Positions 1 to 8,804 of a stretch of 64,000 bases of DNA are shown here, piece after piece (position 1 is the stretch's first letter; each line of letters starts with the position of its first letter). The stretch is taken from the NCBI GenBank assembly GCA_017556805.1, contig JAFYMC010000012.1, forward strand, positions 1 to 64,000. Reading direction: 5' to 3'. The translations under genes were made by a program, and so were the position numbers. The DNA is from Lachnospiraceae bacterium (GTDB lineage: Bacteria; Bacillota; Clostridia; Lachnospirales; Lachnospiraceae). Under the pieces are notes generated by a model that had not been told where the DNA came from, made no database searches, and saw nothing but the letters and a program-made list of their open reading frames with translations.

Positions 1-52
1 GTACCTACTCGTCTTTCCATCTGAATACCTCTGCTTTCTGTCTAATTTAAGA

Positions 53-123
53 TTGTATACAAAAATACAATACCTCTGACAAACATTACGACTTATTATA
101 CATCCATTTTTTCGTGCTGACAA
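53..123 (-). promoter_or_regulatory. Tandem promoters and GntR-like operator for a gene left of the window
   Basis: Two sigma-A promoters read leftward out of the window. The upstream one is TTGTCA, 17 bp, TATAAT (95-123); the downstream one is TTGTCA, 17 bp, TATACA (54-82). The perfect palindrome TTGTATACAA (53-62) overlaps the downstream -10 box. Palindromes of this form are typical operators of FadR-type GntR regulators, so the gene to the left is probably repressed by such a protein. The gene itself is outside the window. Confidence 0.55.
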
Positions 124-204
124 GAGTTTTTTTTCGCAGAACCGAAATTTATTCATGAAGTACAAATGCGTACGACATCGTTCCCGCGGTTTTTAGCTTT
201 TTTG

Positions 205-265
205 ACAAAAAGAAAACCACCTATAGATAGGGGATGTTGAGAACTTTCCTCCTCTATAGGTGGTT
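205..265 (-). terminator. Terminator behind the GNAT gene
   Basis: A 12-bp inverted repeat (215-226 with 254-265) reads leftward into an AAAA/T-rich stretch (TTTTCTTTTT on the minus strand). It lies just after the stop codon of the acetyltransferase gene and is a good rho-independent terminator. Confidence 0.75.
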
Positions 266-275
266 CAATATTTGC

Positions 276-761
276 TTACAGCCTCTTCTCCATATACCCG
301 CAGGTAAACGGGAAGAAATCATGTTTCTTCATCCCAACATGCATCACGCCGTACTTTTCATACCACTTTCGTAACTGCACGTTTTCCTCCACAATGCCGA
401 TATGCATCGTCACACAACCGGCCTCTTTTGCAGCTTCATAGGAATGCAGTAAAAGTGCCTCTCCTACTTTGCCGTGGCGGCACTCCGGTGCTACGCAAAG
501 ATTGCTCAACTCGCACACGTTATTTTCCTCAAGCAGAAGGGAATAATAACCGACAATCTCACCCTTCTCGTTCTCATACACATACATCGGTCGCTTCTCG
601 CCGTGCAGATGCCAGGTTAGTCTCTGCTCCGTGGTCGCAAAAGCGGTAAAACGCGGTGCATTTTCCTCGGTAAAACCGAACTCCTGCGCTACAGTGCCGA
701 AGCTTCTCCGGATCAATTCTACGCATGCCGGAATCTCTTCTTCTCTCATCAAACGAATCAT
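276..761 (-). CDS. GNAT family N-acetyltransferase
   Basis: Predicted acetyl-CoA-dependent N-acetyltransferase of about 161 residues; substrate unknown. The GNAT core is visible: a central strand reading VCELSNLCVAPECR followed by the acetyl-CoA binding segment RHGKVGEALLL, and a C-terminal RKWYEKYGV helix-strand as in other members. The longer frame begins at 824, but ATG at 761 is preceded by AGGAGGGG at 8-nt spacing and starts the family-typical MIRLMREEE strand, so this start is preferred. It stands alone, with its own terminator. Family call is strong; the acceptor cannot be read from sequence. Confidence 0.85.
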   Translation of the reverse strand: MIRLMREEEIPACVELIRRSFGTVAQEFGFTEENAPRFTAFATTEQRLTWHLHGEKRPMYVYENEKGEIVGYYSLLLEENNVCELSNLCVAPECRHGKVGEALLLHSYEAAKEAGCVTMHIGIVEENVQLRKWYEKYGVMHVGMKKHDFFPFTCGYMEKRL

Positions 762-835
762 AAGCAGTCCCCTCCTGTTTTTAAATATTTCGAACAGTAT
801 AGCACAGCGGTTTTGAAAAGGCAAGTATAAAAATT

Positions 836-1204
836 CTACCCCACTCTCACCGCCACCTGATACTCATCTTCGTACACAATGTCTCCGACGAAGTTCGTAT
901 ACACCACATCGTAAGGGTGATTATACTTATCTAATAGCTCCATAGCCGGCGTAATCGTCTCCAGCATATGTGCCGTGGTGGCTACCTTAAAATAGGTAAT
1001 CACAGGCTCCGTTCCGCTTTTACACACATCCGGATTCGGCAGATTTTCTTCAAACCATGCATTGATCTCTTTGAACAATTCCGCATCTGCCTCTTCCATG
1101 ACACCGTCATAAATTTTACGCCAACACATGGCAAAGATACCCTTCGGATATTTCGTTACATAGGACAGTTCCCGTCCCTGGATTCTTACATATTTGAAAT
1201 TCAT
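836..1204 (-). CDS. Hypothetical protein, 122 aa
   Basis: I do not recognise this family. The protein is soluble and acidic, with no signal peptide or membrane segment, and ends in a short strand-rich tail (DEYQVAVRVG). GAAAGGAT lies just upstream of ATG, so translation is likely. Its aromatic-rich middle (EINAWFEENLPNPDVCKSG) and composition suggest a compact single-domain protein. It lies between the Nudix hydrolase and the acetyltransferase, all leftward, but gaps of 90 bp and 70 bp do not prove an operon. Confidence 0.6.
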   Translation of the reverse strand: MNFKYVRIQGRELSYVTKYPKGIFAMCWRKIYDGVMEEADAELFKEINAWFEENLPNPDVCKSGTEPVITYFKVATTAHMLETITPAMELLDKYNHPYDVVYTNFVGDIVYEDEYQVAVRVG

Positions 1205-1296
1205 TCTATTATCCTTTCTTTTCGATTTTTATCCGACGTTACTTCATGAGTACTCTATCCACTAGTTATCTCAAGCAGACAGACCCTCCGCCTTGA

Positions 1297-1782
1297 TTAT
1301 ACCCAGTACTTCAACAACGCTTCGTCTATCTCCGCAACCTTTTCCTTTCCCTTTACCTCACTGTAAAAGGCCAGTTGCTCGATTTCTTCTTTATCCGTTC
1401 GACTATCCTCAATTTCTATTAACATTTCTTCCGACAATGTCACCCCATAAAGCGCACCGTACTCTTCATGCCATTCCGGGTTAAAATATCCCGGAGCCAT
1501 TTTGTCGTACATCAAACCGAGATACGTATATTCCACACCGGAAATCCCCAGCTCCTCCTCCGCTTCACGTTCCACGCACTGACGAAGTGTTTCTCCTTCT
1601 TCTTTACAGCCTCCGAAGATTTCCCAATCCTGTCGCCAGCGGTTCCAACCAAGTAAATATTCCTCGCCGATTTTTACCACAAGCAAAGCATGAGTCACGG
1701 GGCTGTACTGTTGCTCTGCCAGTTCCTCTGATACATCAATTACTGCTAAAAGTTCGTTTCCTGCGCTGTCTTTTACTATCAT
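1297..1782 (-). CDS. Nudix hydrolase
   Basis: Predicted hydrolase of a nucleoside diphosphate linked to another group. The Nudix box is complete: a GCKEEGE segment, seven residues, then REAEEELGI, which supplies the metal-binding glutamates. Length (161 aa) fits a single Nudix domain. ATG at 1782 is chosen because AAGGAGG lies 6 nt upstream; the frame extends 11 codons further without a ribosome site. The gene has its own promoter (1870-1898) and a strong hairpin in the leader, so it may be controlled after initiation. Substrate cannot be inferred. Confidence 0.85.
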   Translation of the reverse strand: MIVKDSAGNELLAVIDVSEELAEQQYSPVTHALLVVKIGEEYLLGWNRWRQDWEIFGGCKEEGETLRQCVEREAEEELGISGVEYTYLGLMYDKMAPGYFNPEWHEEYGALYGVTLSEEMLIEIEDSRTDKEEIEQLAFYSEVKGKEKVAEIDEALLKYWV

Positions 1783-1804
1783 AAAAACCTCCTTAAACGA
1801 GAAA

Positions 1805-1839
1805 ACGCTTGCCAAGGAAAACTTTTCCCTGACAAGCGT
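1805..1839 (-). promoter_or_regulatory. Strong leader hairpin in front of the Nudix gene
   Basis: Two 17-nt arms around a 1-nt centre pair at 15 of 17 positions, and the two exceptions read as one A:C-type mismatch region and G:U pairing in RNA. On the mRNA strand the hairpin is followed by TTTTCTCGTTT and then the AAGGAGG ribosome site. It sits between the promoter and the start codon, so it could be an attenuator or an intergenic terminator for read-through from the symporter gene. Confidence 0.55.
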
Positions 1840-1869
1840 GGATCAGACCTAACGTCTACTATCAGTATT

Positions 1870-1898
1870 AACTTATCATGTCTCTAAACATTTGTCAA
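1870..1898 (-). promoter_or_regulatory. Promoter of the Nudix gene
   Basis: TTGACA (1893-1898), 17 bp, TAAGTT (1870-1875) on the minus strand. This places the start about 80 nt before the Nudix start codon, leaving a leader that holds the hairpin at 1805-1839. Confidence 0.55.
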
Positions 1899-1910
1899 GC
1901 GTAAAACCTG

Positions 1911-3347
1911 CTACTTTTCTTCTGTCCAAACCGTTCCGGTCAGTCCCACATTCTTCTCGTGGAATACAGGATTCTTCCCCTGTTTCTTCTGCGTTTCATA
2001 ATCCTTTAGCACTTTAATCGCCACGTTGCCCAAAAGGAATATCACCACAATATTTACGATTGCCATCAACCCCATGGTCACGTCCGCCAGATTCCACACC
2101 AGGGAGAAGTCCGCCTGAGCCCCGAGGAAAATCGCTACGATACAGGTCACACGGAACACCTGCATCAGTACCTTATTGTCCTTGATGAAAACAATATTGG
2201 ATTCCGCATAGTAATAATTACCGATTAAGCTACTGAATGCAAAGGCAAAAATCGAGAAGGTAATAAAATGAATGCCCCAGTTCCCTACATTGGCACTGAT
2301 TGCCTTCTGCACAAACGGAATGCCGTCCAGCACACCGCTCTGACCTTCCACACCGGATACTAAAAGCATAATCGCCGTACTGGAACAAATAAGAATCGTA
2401 TCGATAAATACAGAAATCACCTGCACCAACCCCTGCTTTACCGGATGATCTACATCAGCCGAGGCCGAAGCATTCGGCGCGCTACCCATACCTGCTTCGT
2501 TAGAGAAGAGACCACGCTTGATACCTACAACAACGGCACTTCCCGCAAGACCGCCCATAATTGCTTTCACATTAAATGCTTCCTTTAAAATCATAGCAAA
2601 CATAGCCGGGAGCTCCGTCACATGAAGTATCATAGTTACAAAGCCCATCAAAATATAGGCAAGTGCCATCACCGGTACCACCACAGAAGAAATAAATCCG
2701 ATACGGTGTACACCTCCCCAAATAACAAATGCTGTTGCCGCCGCCAGCACAAGGCCCACTACCATCGGCCAGATACTGTTGCCGTAATTCTCGATATAAT
2801 ACTCCAGTGCGGAAGACATGTTGTAGGACTGGAGTCCGTTAAAACCGTAAGCAAAACAAATGATTAACAACACAGAAAACAATACACCCAACCAGCGTTT
2901 CCCTAACGCCTTTTCCATATAGTAAGATGGGCCGCCACGGAATTGACCGTCCTTTTTTGTCTTATAAAGCTGTGCCAGGGTACTTTCGATAAACGCAGAC
3001 GCACCGCCGATTAACGCCGTTACCCACATCCAGAACACCGCACCCGGACCACCTGCCGCAATGGCCGTGGCGATACCTGCGATATTACCGGTACCCACAC
3101 GGGATGCCGTAGAAATCATGAGTGCCTGGAAGGAAGACACCTTCTTTGTTCCGTCCTTGCCCCCGCCGCTCTTTTCCAGCATGGACTTGATTCCGTCCTT
3201 TAACAAACGGAACTGAACACCTTTCGTACGAACTGTAAAATAAATGCCCACACCTACCAAAAGAATAATTAGAATGTAGGTGTACATGACATCGTTGATG
3301 CTTCCTAAAACATCATTAAACTTCTTCAAAATCTCCTTCACGCTCAT
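1911..3347 (-). CDS. Alanine/glycine:cation symporter (AGCS family)
   Basis: Integral membrane Na+ (or H+)-coupled amino-acid symporter of 478 aa, the usual AGCS length. The family signature RVGTGNIAGIATAIAAGGPG is present near residue 85, followed by FWMWVTALIGGASAFIEST; later the conserved GLFSNEAGMGSAPNASA segment. About ten hydrophobic helices are visible and the C-terminus is a short charged tail. GGAG lies upstream of ATG. It is preceded by an intergenic region facing the divergent sigma-factor gene. Likely substrate is alanine or glycine. Confidence 0.92.
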   Translation of the reverse strand: MSVKEILKKFNDVLGSINDVMYTYILIILLVGVGIYFTVRTKGVQFRLLKDGIKSMLEKSGGGKDGTKKVSSFQALMISTASRVGTGNIAGIATAIAAGGPGAVFWMWVTALIGGASAFIESTLAQLYKTKKDGQFRGGPSYYMEKALGKRWLGVLFSVLLIICFAYGFNGLQSYNMSSALEYYIENYGNSIWPMVVGLVLAAATAFVIWGGVHRIGFISSVVVPVMALAYILMGFVTMILHVTELPAMFAMILKEAFNVKAIMGGLAGSAVVVGIKRGLFSNEAGMGSAPNASASADVDHPVKQGLVQVISVFIDTILICSSTAIMLLVSGVEGQSGVLDGIPFVQKAISANVGNWGIHFITFSIFAFAFSSLIGNYYYAESNIVFIKDNKVLMQVFRVTCIVAIFLGAQADFSLVWNLADVTMGLMAIVNIVVIFLLGNVAIKVLKDYETQKKQGKNPVFHEKNVGLTGTVWTEEK

Positions 3348-3606
3348 CTGCCGTTACTCCGTTCTTTTTTCTTGCTTCATTATGGTATCATATTCTTCTT
3401 TGTTTTTCAACCGTTCCGGAACCCTTAAAACCAAGCGTTCTCTTTGTCAATTTCCGCTCCGAACGCGGTCTCTTGCGAATCTTCTTTCTTTCGTATAAAA
3501 TAAAAAAATATAATCAGAAAAAATTTTCGCACATTTCACCGCCTTCCGCTGTTTATATAGTGAAAGGCCTTTTACAAGAAACAAAACGGACAAAGGAGAG
3601 AACGGT

Positions 3607-4080
3607 TTGGACAGAGAAGACTACGCACGTATTGTGCAAACCCATATGGATACCATATACCGGATTGCCGTCAGCTACACCAAAACGCCGTCGGACGCCG
3701 ACGATATCGTGCAGCAGACCTTCGTAAAGCTACTGACGAAAAAAACGGCTTTTACGGACCGGGAGCATGAAAAGCGGTGGTTGATTCGTGTATGCATCAA
3801 CGAGTGCAACAGCTTCTTTTCCTCCTTTTGGAGAAAGAACATGGACTCCTTCGATTCCCTGGAAACAGAGCCGGTATTTACCGAGCCAAAGGACACGGAG
3901 CTTTACGAGGCCATTAAACAGTTGCCTGCAAAATGCCGCAGCGTCATCTACCTGTTTTATTACGAGGGCTATTCCACAAAGGAAATCGCGGATATTCTCC
4001 GTATGAAGGAAGCAACGGTCCGGACCAGACTTGTCCGTGCAAGAAAATTGTTAAAGGAACAGCTTAAGGAGGCGTGGTAA
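3607..4080 (+). CDS. ECF-type RNA polymerase sigma factor
   Basis: Sigma-70 family extracytoplasmic-function factor, 157 aa. Region 2 is seen at the N-terminus (TIYRIAVSYTKTPSDADDIVQQTF) and region 4 at the C-terminus (YEGYSTKEIADILRMKEATVRTRLVRARKLL, a helix-turn-helix). It starts with TTG, supported by AAAGGAGAG 8 nt upstream; no better ATG exists in frame. The stop codon is one base from the ATG of the next gene, an arrangement typical of sigma/anti-sigma pairs. Confidence 0.9.
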   Translation: MDREDYARIVQTHMDTIYRIAVSYTKTPSDADDIVQQTFVKLLTKKTAFTDREHEKRWLIRVCINECNSFFSSFWRKNMDSFDSLETEPVFTEPKDTELYEAIKQLPAKCRSVIYLFYYEGYSTKEIADILRMKEATVRTRLVRARKLLKEQLKEAW

Positions 4081-4081
4081 C

Positions 4082-4591
4082 ATGAACGAAAAAGAAAACA
4101 TTAAAAAAATATATGACCAGATCCATGCACCGGAGGCGTTGCTTGGAAAGGTTATGGAGATGAAGAAAGACACGTTTAAATTCAGAAACTGCGTAAAATA
4201 CGCAGTTGCGGCTGTGGCTGCACTGGCTCTTACATTTGTGGCATCCAACGGCATCTGCTATGCCGCTACCGGAGAGACCTGGATCAGCAAGATTAAGGTT
4301 AACATTAACGGCAATGAAGTGACTCCGGATGTTACATGGAAAGAAGAAGACGGCAACATGGTCGGTACTTTTGAGATGGAGCTTGACTCCGTGGATGAAG
4401 AAACCGGAGAAAAGGATAAGGTATTTGCCCAAATTGAAGTACAACCGGACGGTGTTAACGCAGAGGATGTAGACGGATTGGAAGATACCACAGTTCTTAC
4501 CATCGTCACCACAGGAGAAGACAATAGCGTCACAGTGGAACAAGCGGATGACGAATTGAATTTGTCCATAGATACCGACAAAGCGGAATAA
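4082..4591 (+). CDS. Probable membrane-bound anti-sigma factor
   Basis: A 169-aa protein with a short cytosolic N-terminus (residues 1-37, MNEKENIKKIYDQIHAPE), one transmembrane segment (about 38-60, VKYAVAAVAALALTFVASNG) and an acidic extracellular part. It follows the ECF sigma gene by one base, so the two are co-translated. By position and topology it is the likely anti-sigma regulator; the N-terminal segment resembles the sigma-binding stretches of DUF4179-type proteins, but I cannot name the family with certainty. Confidence 0.7.
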   Translation: MNEKENIKKIYDQIHAPEALLGKVMEMKKDTFKFRNCVKYAVAAVAALALTFVASNGICYAATGETWISKIKVNINGNEVTPDVTWKEEDGNMVGTFEMELDSVDEETGEKDKVFAQIEVQPDGVNAEDVDGLEDTTVLTIVTTGEDNSVTVEQADDELNLSIDTDKAE

Positions 4592-4640
4592 GTTTCCCTG
4601 AACCCATTTTATAATTGCCCTTGTCAAACGAATAAAAAAA

Positions 4641-4676
4641 CAAAAGGCCGCCCCGGCAACGCCGGAGCGGTCCTTC
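4641..4676. terminator. Bidirectional terminator between anti-sigma gene and xylosidase operon
   Basis: GC-rich stem (4644-4657 with 4661-4675, loop AAC) with A-rich sequence on one side and T-rich sequence on the other, so it can stop transcription from both converging units. Its right edge touches the stop codon of the isomerase gene. Confidence 0.85.
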
Positions 4677-5540
4677 TTATTTCACCCAGCACATTCCCTC
4701 TCTGTGCATACCGATGCCTTCCATAACCTTCACCGCCGCCGCTGCCGCCGCATCGTACTCCGCCTCATCGTGAAGGTGCTCTAACATAGCCGGCGTATCC
4801 TTCGGAAGCTTCGCAATCTCTTCCATCAGTACCGGATAATCGATACCGCCGGTACCCAAAAGCACCTCTCGAAATGCCACCGTCAAAGAATCCGTCTCCA
4901 TGGCAATGTCCTTTAAGTGCAAGGTCACAATCTTATCACTGAGCTTATCAAAGGTTTCCCTGATAAACGCGCCGTTTTCAAAGAACCGCTGCGGATGATT
5001 CATGGTGTTACAGATGTCCAAATGCACCGCTGCCGCCTCACGGTCAACGGCTTCCAGGAAGCGCAAATACCCGTCCGGCGAATCCAGGAAATAGTACGGC
5101 ATCATCTCAAAGGAAAGCTTCGTGGTCTTCGGATTTACCGCATCGATGATACGCTGAAATACCTCTACGGACTCCTTAAAAAATCCCTCCGAATAACCGG
5201 ATTTGTGCGGTCCGAACCAGGTCTCGGTCTGCTTGGTGCCGAGAATATCCACACAAGTCGCCGCCCCCAGCTCCTCTGCCAGACGCAGTCTGCCGATGAT
5301 ATAGTTAATCTTACGTTCCGCCTCTGCCTTGTCCGGGTGGAGCGGGTTACACCATGCTCCCACCTCTGCGATTCGAACATCATGCTTCTTCATAGCATCC
5401 TGAAATGCCTTTAACTCCGCCGGACGCTCAAGGCTGATCCAATCCGGACAAAGGGCCGCACCGAAGCCCTTCTTCACGTGGGCAAGGGCATACTCTTCCG
5501 GATCATTCCCTTTTACAAAAACATAACCGCCTAGTCTCAT
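4677..5540 (-). CDS. Sugar phosphate isomerase/epimerase (xylose-isomerase-like TIM barrel)
   Basis: 287-aa protein of the AP-endonuclease-2/xylose-isomerase-like fold. Typical metal-site strands are visible: KLSFEMMPYYF (Glu), AAVHLDICNTMNHPQ (Asp/His) and IVTLHLKDI (His), then MLEHLHDEAEYD (Glu/His). AGGAGG precedes the ATG. It is the last gene of the leftward GH120 operon, about 100 bp after the beta-xylosidase, so it may act on a pentose or sugar acid released there. The exact substrate is not predictable. Confidence 0.85.
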   Translation of the reverse strand: MRLGGYVFVKGNDPEEYALAHVKKGFGAALCPDWISLERPAELKAFQDAMKKHDVRIAEVGAWCNPLHPDKAEAERKINYIIGRLRLAEELGAATCVDILGTKQTETWFGPHKSGYSEGFFKESVEVFQRIIDAVNPKTTKLSFEMMPYYFLDSPDGYLRFLEAVDREAAAVHLDICNTMNHPQRFFENGAFIRETFDKLSDKIVTLHLKDIAMETDSLTVAFREVLLGTGGIDYPVLMEEIAKLPKDTPAMLEHLHDEAEYDAAAAAAVKVMEGIGMHREGMCWVK

Positions 5541-5575
5541 CAGGTCCTCCTATCTTACTATCTCATGTGACGAAC

Positions 5576-5606
5576 ACACCGGCTGCAATCCTGTTGCAAC
5601 CGGTGT
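5576..5606 (-). promoter_or_regulatory. Intergenic hairpin in the GH120 operon
   Basis: ACACCGG...CCGGTGT arms extended by TTGCA pairing form a stem of about 13 bp (one mismatch) with a 6-nt loop. There is no T-run, so it is more likely an mRNA-stability or processing structure than a terminator. Confidence 0.5.
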
Positions 5607-5640
5607 ATCCGTTACCTTCTTACTCTCTGCGTCTTATTTA

Positions 5641-7677
5641 CTACTTATCATTCTTCGCTACCACAATTACATCCGCACCGTTCTCAAACGGTCCCACCTT
5701 CGGATTCACCGCGCGGTGTGCGCCGAAGAAGTCATCGTCAAATACAATCGGGCTGCCGTCCGGATTTTCAAACATCTGCTCCGGCTCAAATGCCATACCC
5801 AGCACTTCCGTGGAAATCATCTGTGCCGGTGCATTGTTCAAGAAGTCGTATACGTTGGTCTTTAAGGTGTACTCACCGTCCTGTTCCACCAGCTCAACGG
5901 TTACTTCGTGGTCGTTATCCACAAAGGCATCCGTTTCCTTTGTCATGGCCTTTGCACCGTTGAAGTACACATTGCCTGCTGCCCATACCGGAAGCGGATT
6001 ATAGTAACGGTCCGTCTTCTTGGAGCCCATACCGCAATAGCCTTCAAACTGCTTTGCATATTCCTCGTAGGTCGGGTACGCCTCATACGGCACGGTACCT
6101 ACCACAAGATTACCGTCGGACCATTCGTCGTTCTTCCACTGCTCCTGCAGCTTCACTAAACCTTTGCGCATCTTCTGCTGTACGAAAATGTTGTTGTAGA
6201 AACGGAAGTCACCGTGGAGAATGGTCATAAAGCCCGCAACCTCCGTGCGATGGTGCATGTGATACGGGGTATAACGCGGAGAAAACTTGGTCGGAGTTCC
6301 GTTATCCACGCCTCTGCCAACTGCTGTAAAAGCACCTGCAATAAAGTTGTGCACCAACGCAACGCCCTGGGTCGGCAGCTTCATGGCATGGTCGGACAGC
6401 ATGATGTTGTTGTCCACCAAGGTCGGTCCGTGGGACACTTCGATAAAAATATCCTCGCCAACCGCCAGCATATCGTCATGTACCGGATATTCGTCAGCCT
6501 CATACGGAACCGTATTGTCATGGAACAGGTTCTGACTTACGCGGGTACCCTGTGCCTGCCAGTCAAGCCACAAACCTCTGGTACAATGATGGAAATGATT
6601 TCTGCGGATAATTACGTCGATAGCCGCATGCATCTTGATACCGCCGATTTCCGCACCCGCCAGATTCTGCTTGTTGTTAATATGATGAATGTGGTTGTCC
6701 TCGATAATGGAGAACACACCGCCTAAATGACCTACGATACCGGTCTGTCCGCAGTCATGGATATTACAACGACGCACGATGTGGGAACCGATATTCTCCT
6801 TCGTCCAGCCCTCTACCTGTGCCTGACAAATGTTATCACGCTCGGTCTGGGTACCGTCCTTAAACTTCCAGGTGGACCACTTATTGTCGTTGTTCGGCTG
6901 ACAATACTTTCCGAGGGAAATACCGGAACACTTAGACTCGGAAATGTCACAATCCTCGATAATCCAGCCCTTAGACCAGTGCGGGCCTACCATACCTTCC
7001 TGATAAGCGGTCGGCGGAGCCCACTGGGTGGCTGCCTTTGTTACCGTAAAACCGGACAGAGTAATATAACCCACGCCTTCCTTGGACGGATAGAAACAGT
7101 TTCTGCGCACCGTAATCTCCACGTTCTCCGCATTCGGATCAAGACCCTGGAAATTCGCATAAAGCACGGTCTCGTTCGTCGCCTCGTCCTGCTCGGTATA
7201 CCAGGTGTACACCGTAAAATCACGATCCCACGACTTCATGTATACGGTCGGATTCAGCACCCGGTCAAGCTCCAGCACCTCGTACATGGACTTGCCGTTT
7301 AAAAATACATCGCCGGTATGCGCAACATACAATGCATTGAACCAGTCACCGAATACCTTCGTGGTATACGGATTGTAAGTACCGAAAATACCGTTCGGAA
7401 TCCGCGCCATCCAAACATTCTCCGCATACGGCGCCCAATTCTTCACTTCCTCCGCACCGGTAATTACCGCAGCCCCCTTCTCCAAGGAACGGTAAGTGAT
7501 TCGTGCTCTCGGCGCCCCCGGATTCACCGGGTCTACATACTCACGGTACACACCCGGTGCTACCAAAACCTCGTCTCCCGGACGTGCAATCTTTGCCGCT
7601 TCGGAAATCCGCTTGAACGGGTACTCCTTCGTACCGGTTCCGCCACAGGTTGCGTTAATGTCTACGTAAATCTGCAT
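5641..7677 (-). CDS. GH120-type beta-xylosidase
   Basis: 678-aa right-handed beta-helix protein that I recognise as glycoside hydrolase family 120, whose characterised member XylC (Thermoanaerobacterium) is a beta-xylosidase. Shared landmarks: YREYVDPVNPG near residue 45, VEITVRRNCFYPS near 186, GPHWSKGWIIED near 231, KMHAAIDVIIRR near 348. By comparison with XylC the nucleophile is Asp372 (in GLWLDWQAQGTR) and the acid/base Glu413 (in FIEVSHGP). These are 41 residues apart instead of 23 because of an inserted loop at about 389-408. There is no signal peptide, so it acts in the cytoplasm on imported xylo-oligosaccharides. GGAGG lies upstream of ATG. Confidence 0.88.
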   Translation of the reverse strand: MQIYVDINATCGGTGTKEYPFKRISEAAKIARPGDEVLVAPGVYREYVDPVNPGAPRARITYRSLEKGAAVITGAEEVKNWAPYAENVWMARIPNGIFGTYNPYTTKVFGDWFNALYVAHTGDVFLNGKSMYEVLELDRVLNPTVYMKSWDRDFTVYTWYTEQDEATNETVLYANFQGLDPNAENVEITVRRNCFYPSKEGVGYITLSGFTVTKAATQWAPPTAYQEGMVGPHWSKGWIIEDCDISESKCSGISLGKYCQPNNDNKWSTWKFKDGTQTERDNICQAQVEGWTKENIGSHIVRRCNIHDCGQTGIVGHLGGVFSIIEDNHIHHINNKQNLAGAEIGGIKMHAAIDVIIRRNHFHHCTRGLWLDWQAQGTRVSQNLFHDNTVPYEADEYPVHDDMLAVGEDIFIEVSHGPTLVDNNIMLSDHAMKLPTQGVALVHNFIAGAFTAVGRGVDNGTPTKFSPRYTPYHMHHRTEVAGFMTILHGDFRFYNNIFVQQKMRKGLVKLQEQWKNDEWSDGNLVVGTVPYEAYPTYEEYAKQFEGYCGMGSKKTDRYYNPLPVWAAGNVYFNGAKAMTKETDAFVDNDHEVTVELVEQDGEYTLKTNVYDFLNNAPAQMISTEVLGMAFEPEQMFENPDGSPIVFDDDFFGAHRAVNPKVGPFENGADVIVVAKNDK

Positions 7678-7751
7678 TTGTAAATCCTCCTCGTATTTTT
7701 CTATTGGTTCGAAGGCTGCCGGTCCGGCTCCTTCGTGTGATTCGTTTTTCC

Positions 7752-8651
7752 TTACAGCCGATGGATTATGCTCGCATCAAAGGAACTCGTATCCGCCACA
7801 CCGGTGCTTGCCATGGTGCCGCGAAGCTCGTCGTTCATCTCACGCATTCTTGCTGCCACGCCTTCCGCGCCGCCCTGACGGATGAAAGGAATAAGGTGTG
7901 TGCCTACACTTACCGCCGTTGCGCCCAGTGCCAATGCCTTGTACGCATCCATACCGGAACATACGCCGCAGTCTACGAAAATCGGCATCACATCCCCCAC
8001 TTCCTTCACAATCTCCGGAAGCACCGCAAGGGGCGGCATTGCATAATTCATACGGCCGTTGTGGTGGGAAACCACGATACCGTTAGCGTCAATCTCCGCA
8101 CACTTTGCCGCATCCCGTACGCTTAAAACGCCCTTTACCACAAACGGCAAATTCGTCATGGCGATGTACCGCTCCAAATCCTTTCCTGACTTCACCGCCA
8201 TCTGCTCCCCGAGACACACATCCGGGTTGCCCTTGCCGTCAAACATATGGTCAATGTCCATACCTACCGCCAGAGCGCCCAGCTCTTCCGCATAGGTCAG
8301 CATATTGTGAATCTTATCCTCGTCGGCATAAGGCTTTACGATACGGATCGTCTTTGCACCGGTGGCCATCACCGCCGAAAACTCCTCATTGCTGCCCATC
8401 CCAATCCAGTGCACCGCATTCATCCGGGCCGCTGCCTGCGCATACTGCACCATACCGTTCGGCATGTCCGGATTAAAGGTACCGATGTGAGACAACGCCG
8501 CCGTCATAATCGGCGTGTCAAACCACTGTCCGTACAGCCCAAAGCCGGTATCCGGCACCACGCTGTCCATGAGTCGCTGCTCCAATAATAAACTGTCAAA
8601 ATACGCCCTGGTAATCTCCCGGGAGTTGGCAGGGTTCTGTGAATTCTGCAT
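7752..8651 (-). CDS. FMN-dependent alpha-hydroxyacid oxidising protein
   Basis: 299-aa TIM-barrel flavoprotein of the lactate oxidase/glycolate oxidase/IDI-2-like superfamily. FMN-site features are visible: PFVVKGVLSVRDAAKC (strand with the FMN-binding Lys), GIVVSHHNGR (equivalent of the catalytic SNHGGRQ motif), and PIFVDCGVCSGMDAYKALALGATAVSVG (phosphate-binding loops). ATG at 8651 is selected because GGAGGACC lies upstream; the frame extends 25 codons into a repeat-rich region. It is the second gene of the xylosidase operon; its hydroxyacid substrate is unknown. Confidence 0.82.
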   Translation of the reverse strand: MQNSQNPANSREITRAYFDSLLLEQRLMDSVVPDTGFGLYGQWFDTPIMTAALSHIGTFNPDMPNGMVQYAQAAARMNAVHWIGMGSNEEFSAVMATGAKTIRIVKPYADEDKIHNMLTYAEELGALAVGMDIDHMFDGKGNPDVCLGEQMAVKSGKDLERYIAMTNLPFVVKGVLSVRDAAKCAEIDANGIVVSHHNGRMNYAMPPLAVLPEIVKEVGDVMPIFVDCGVCSGMDAYKALALGATAVSVGTHLIPFIRQGGAEGVAARMREMNDELRGTMASTGVADTSSFDASIIHRL

Positions 8652-8680
8652 GGATGGTCCTCCTATCTTTTTTTCGTAAA

Positions 8681-8804
8681 GGAAAGTGCTTCGCACTTCC
8701 CCGCGGCCTTCGTGCTCTTCGAGCACTCAGTCGCGTGGGCGTTCGCATGATTGCACATCTGCTTGGAATTTACTTTCCGCAGATTGTGCACATGCTCACT
8801 TTCC
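8681..8804. repeat. Cluster of short perfect hairpins between two operon genes
   Basis: The gap between the FMN gene and the DUF1349 gene holds nested inverted repeats: AGTGC-TTC-GCACT (8685-8697), GTGCTC-TTC-GAGCAC (8712-8726), a longer imperfect stem (8746-8762 with 8779-8795), and an outer pair GGAAAGTG/CACTTTCC (8681-8688 with 8797-8804). The outer right arm overlaps the DUF1349 stop codon. The style resembles the hairpin array at 35746-35915. Confidence 0.6.
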
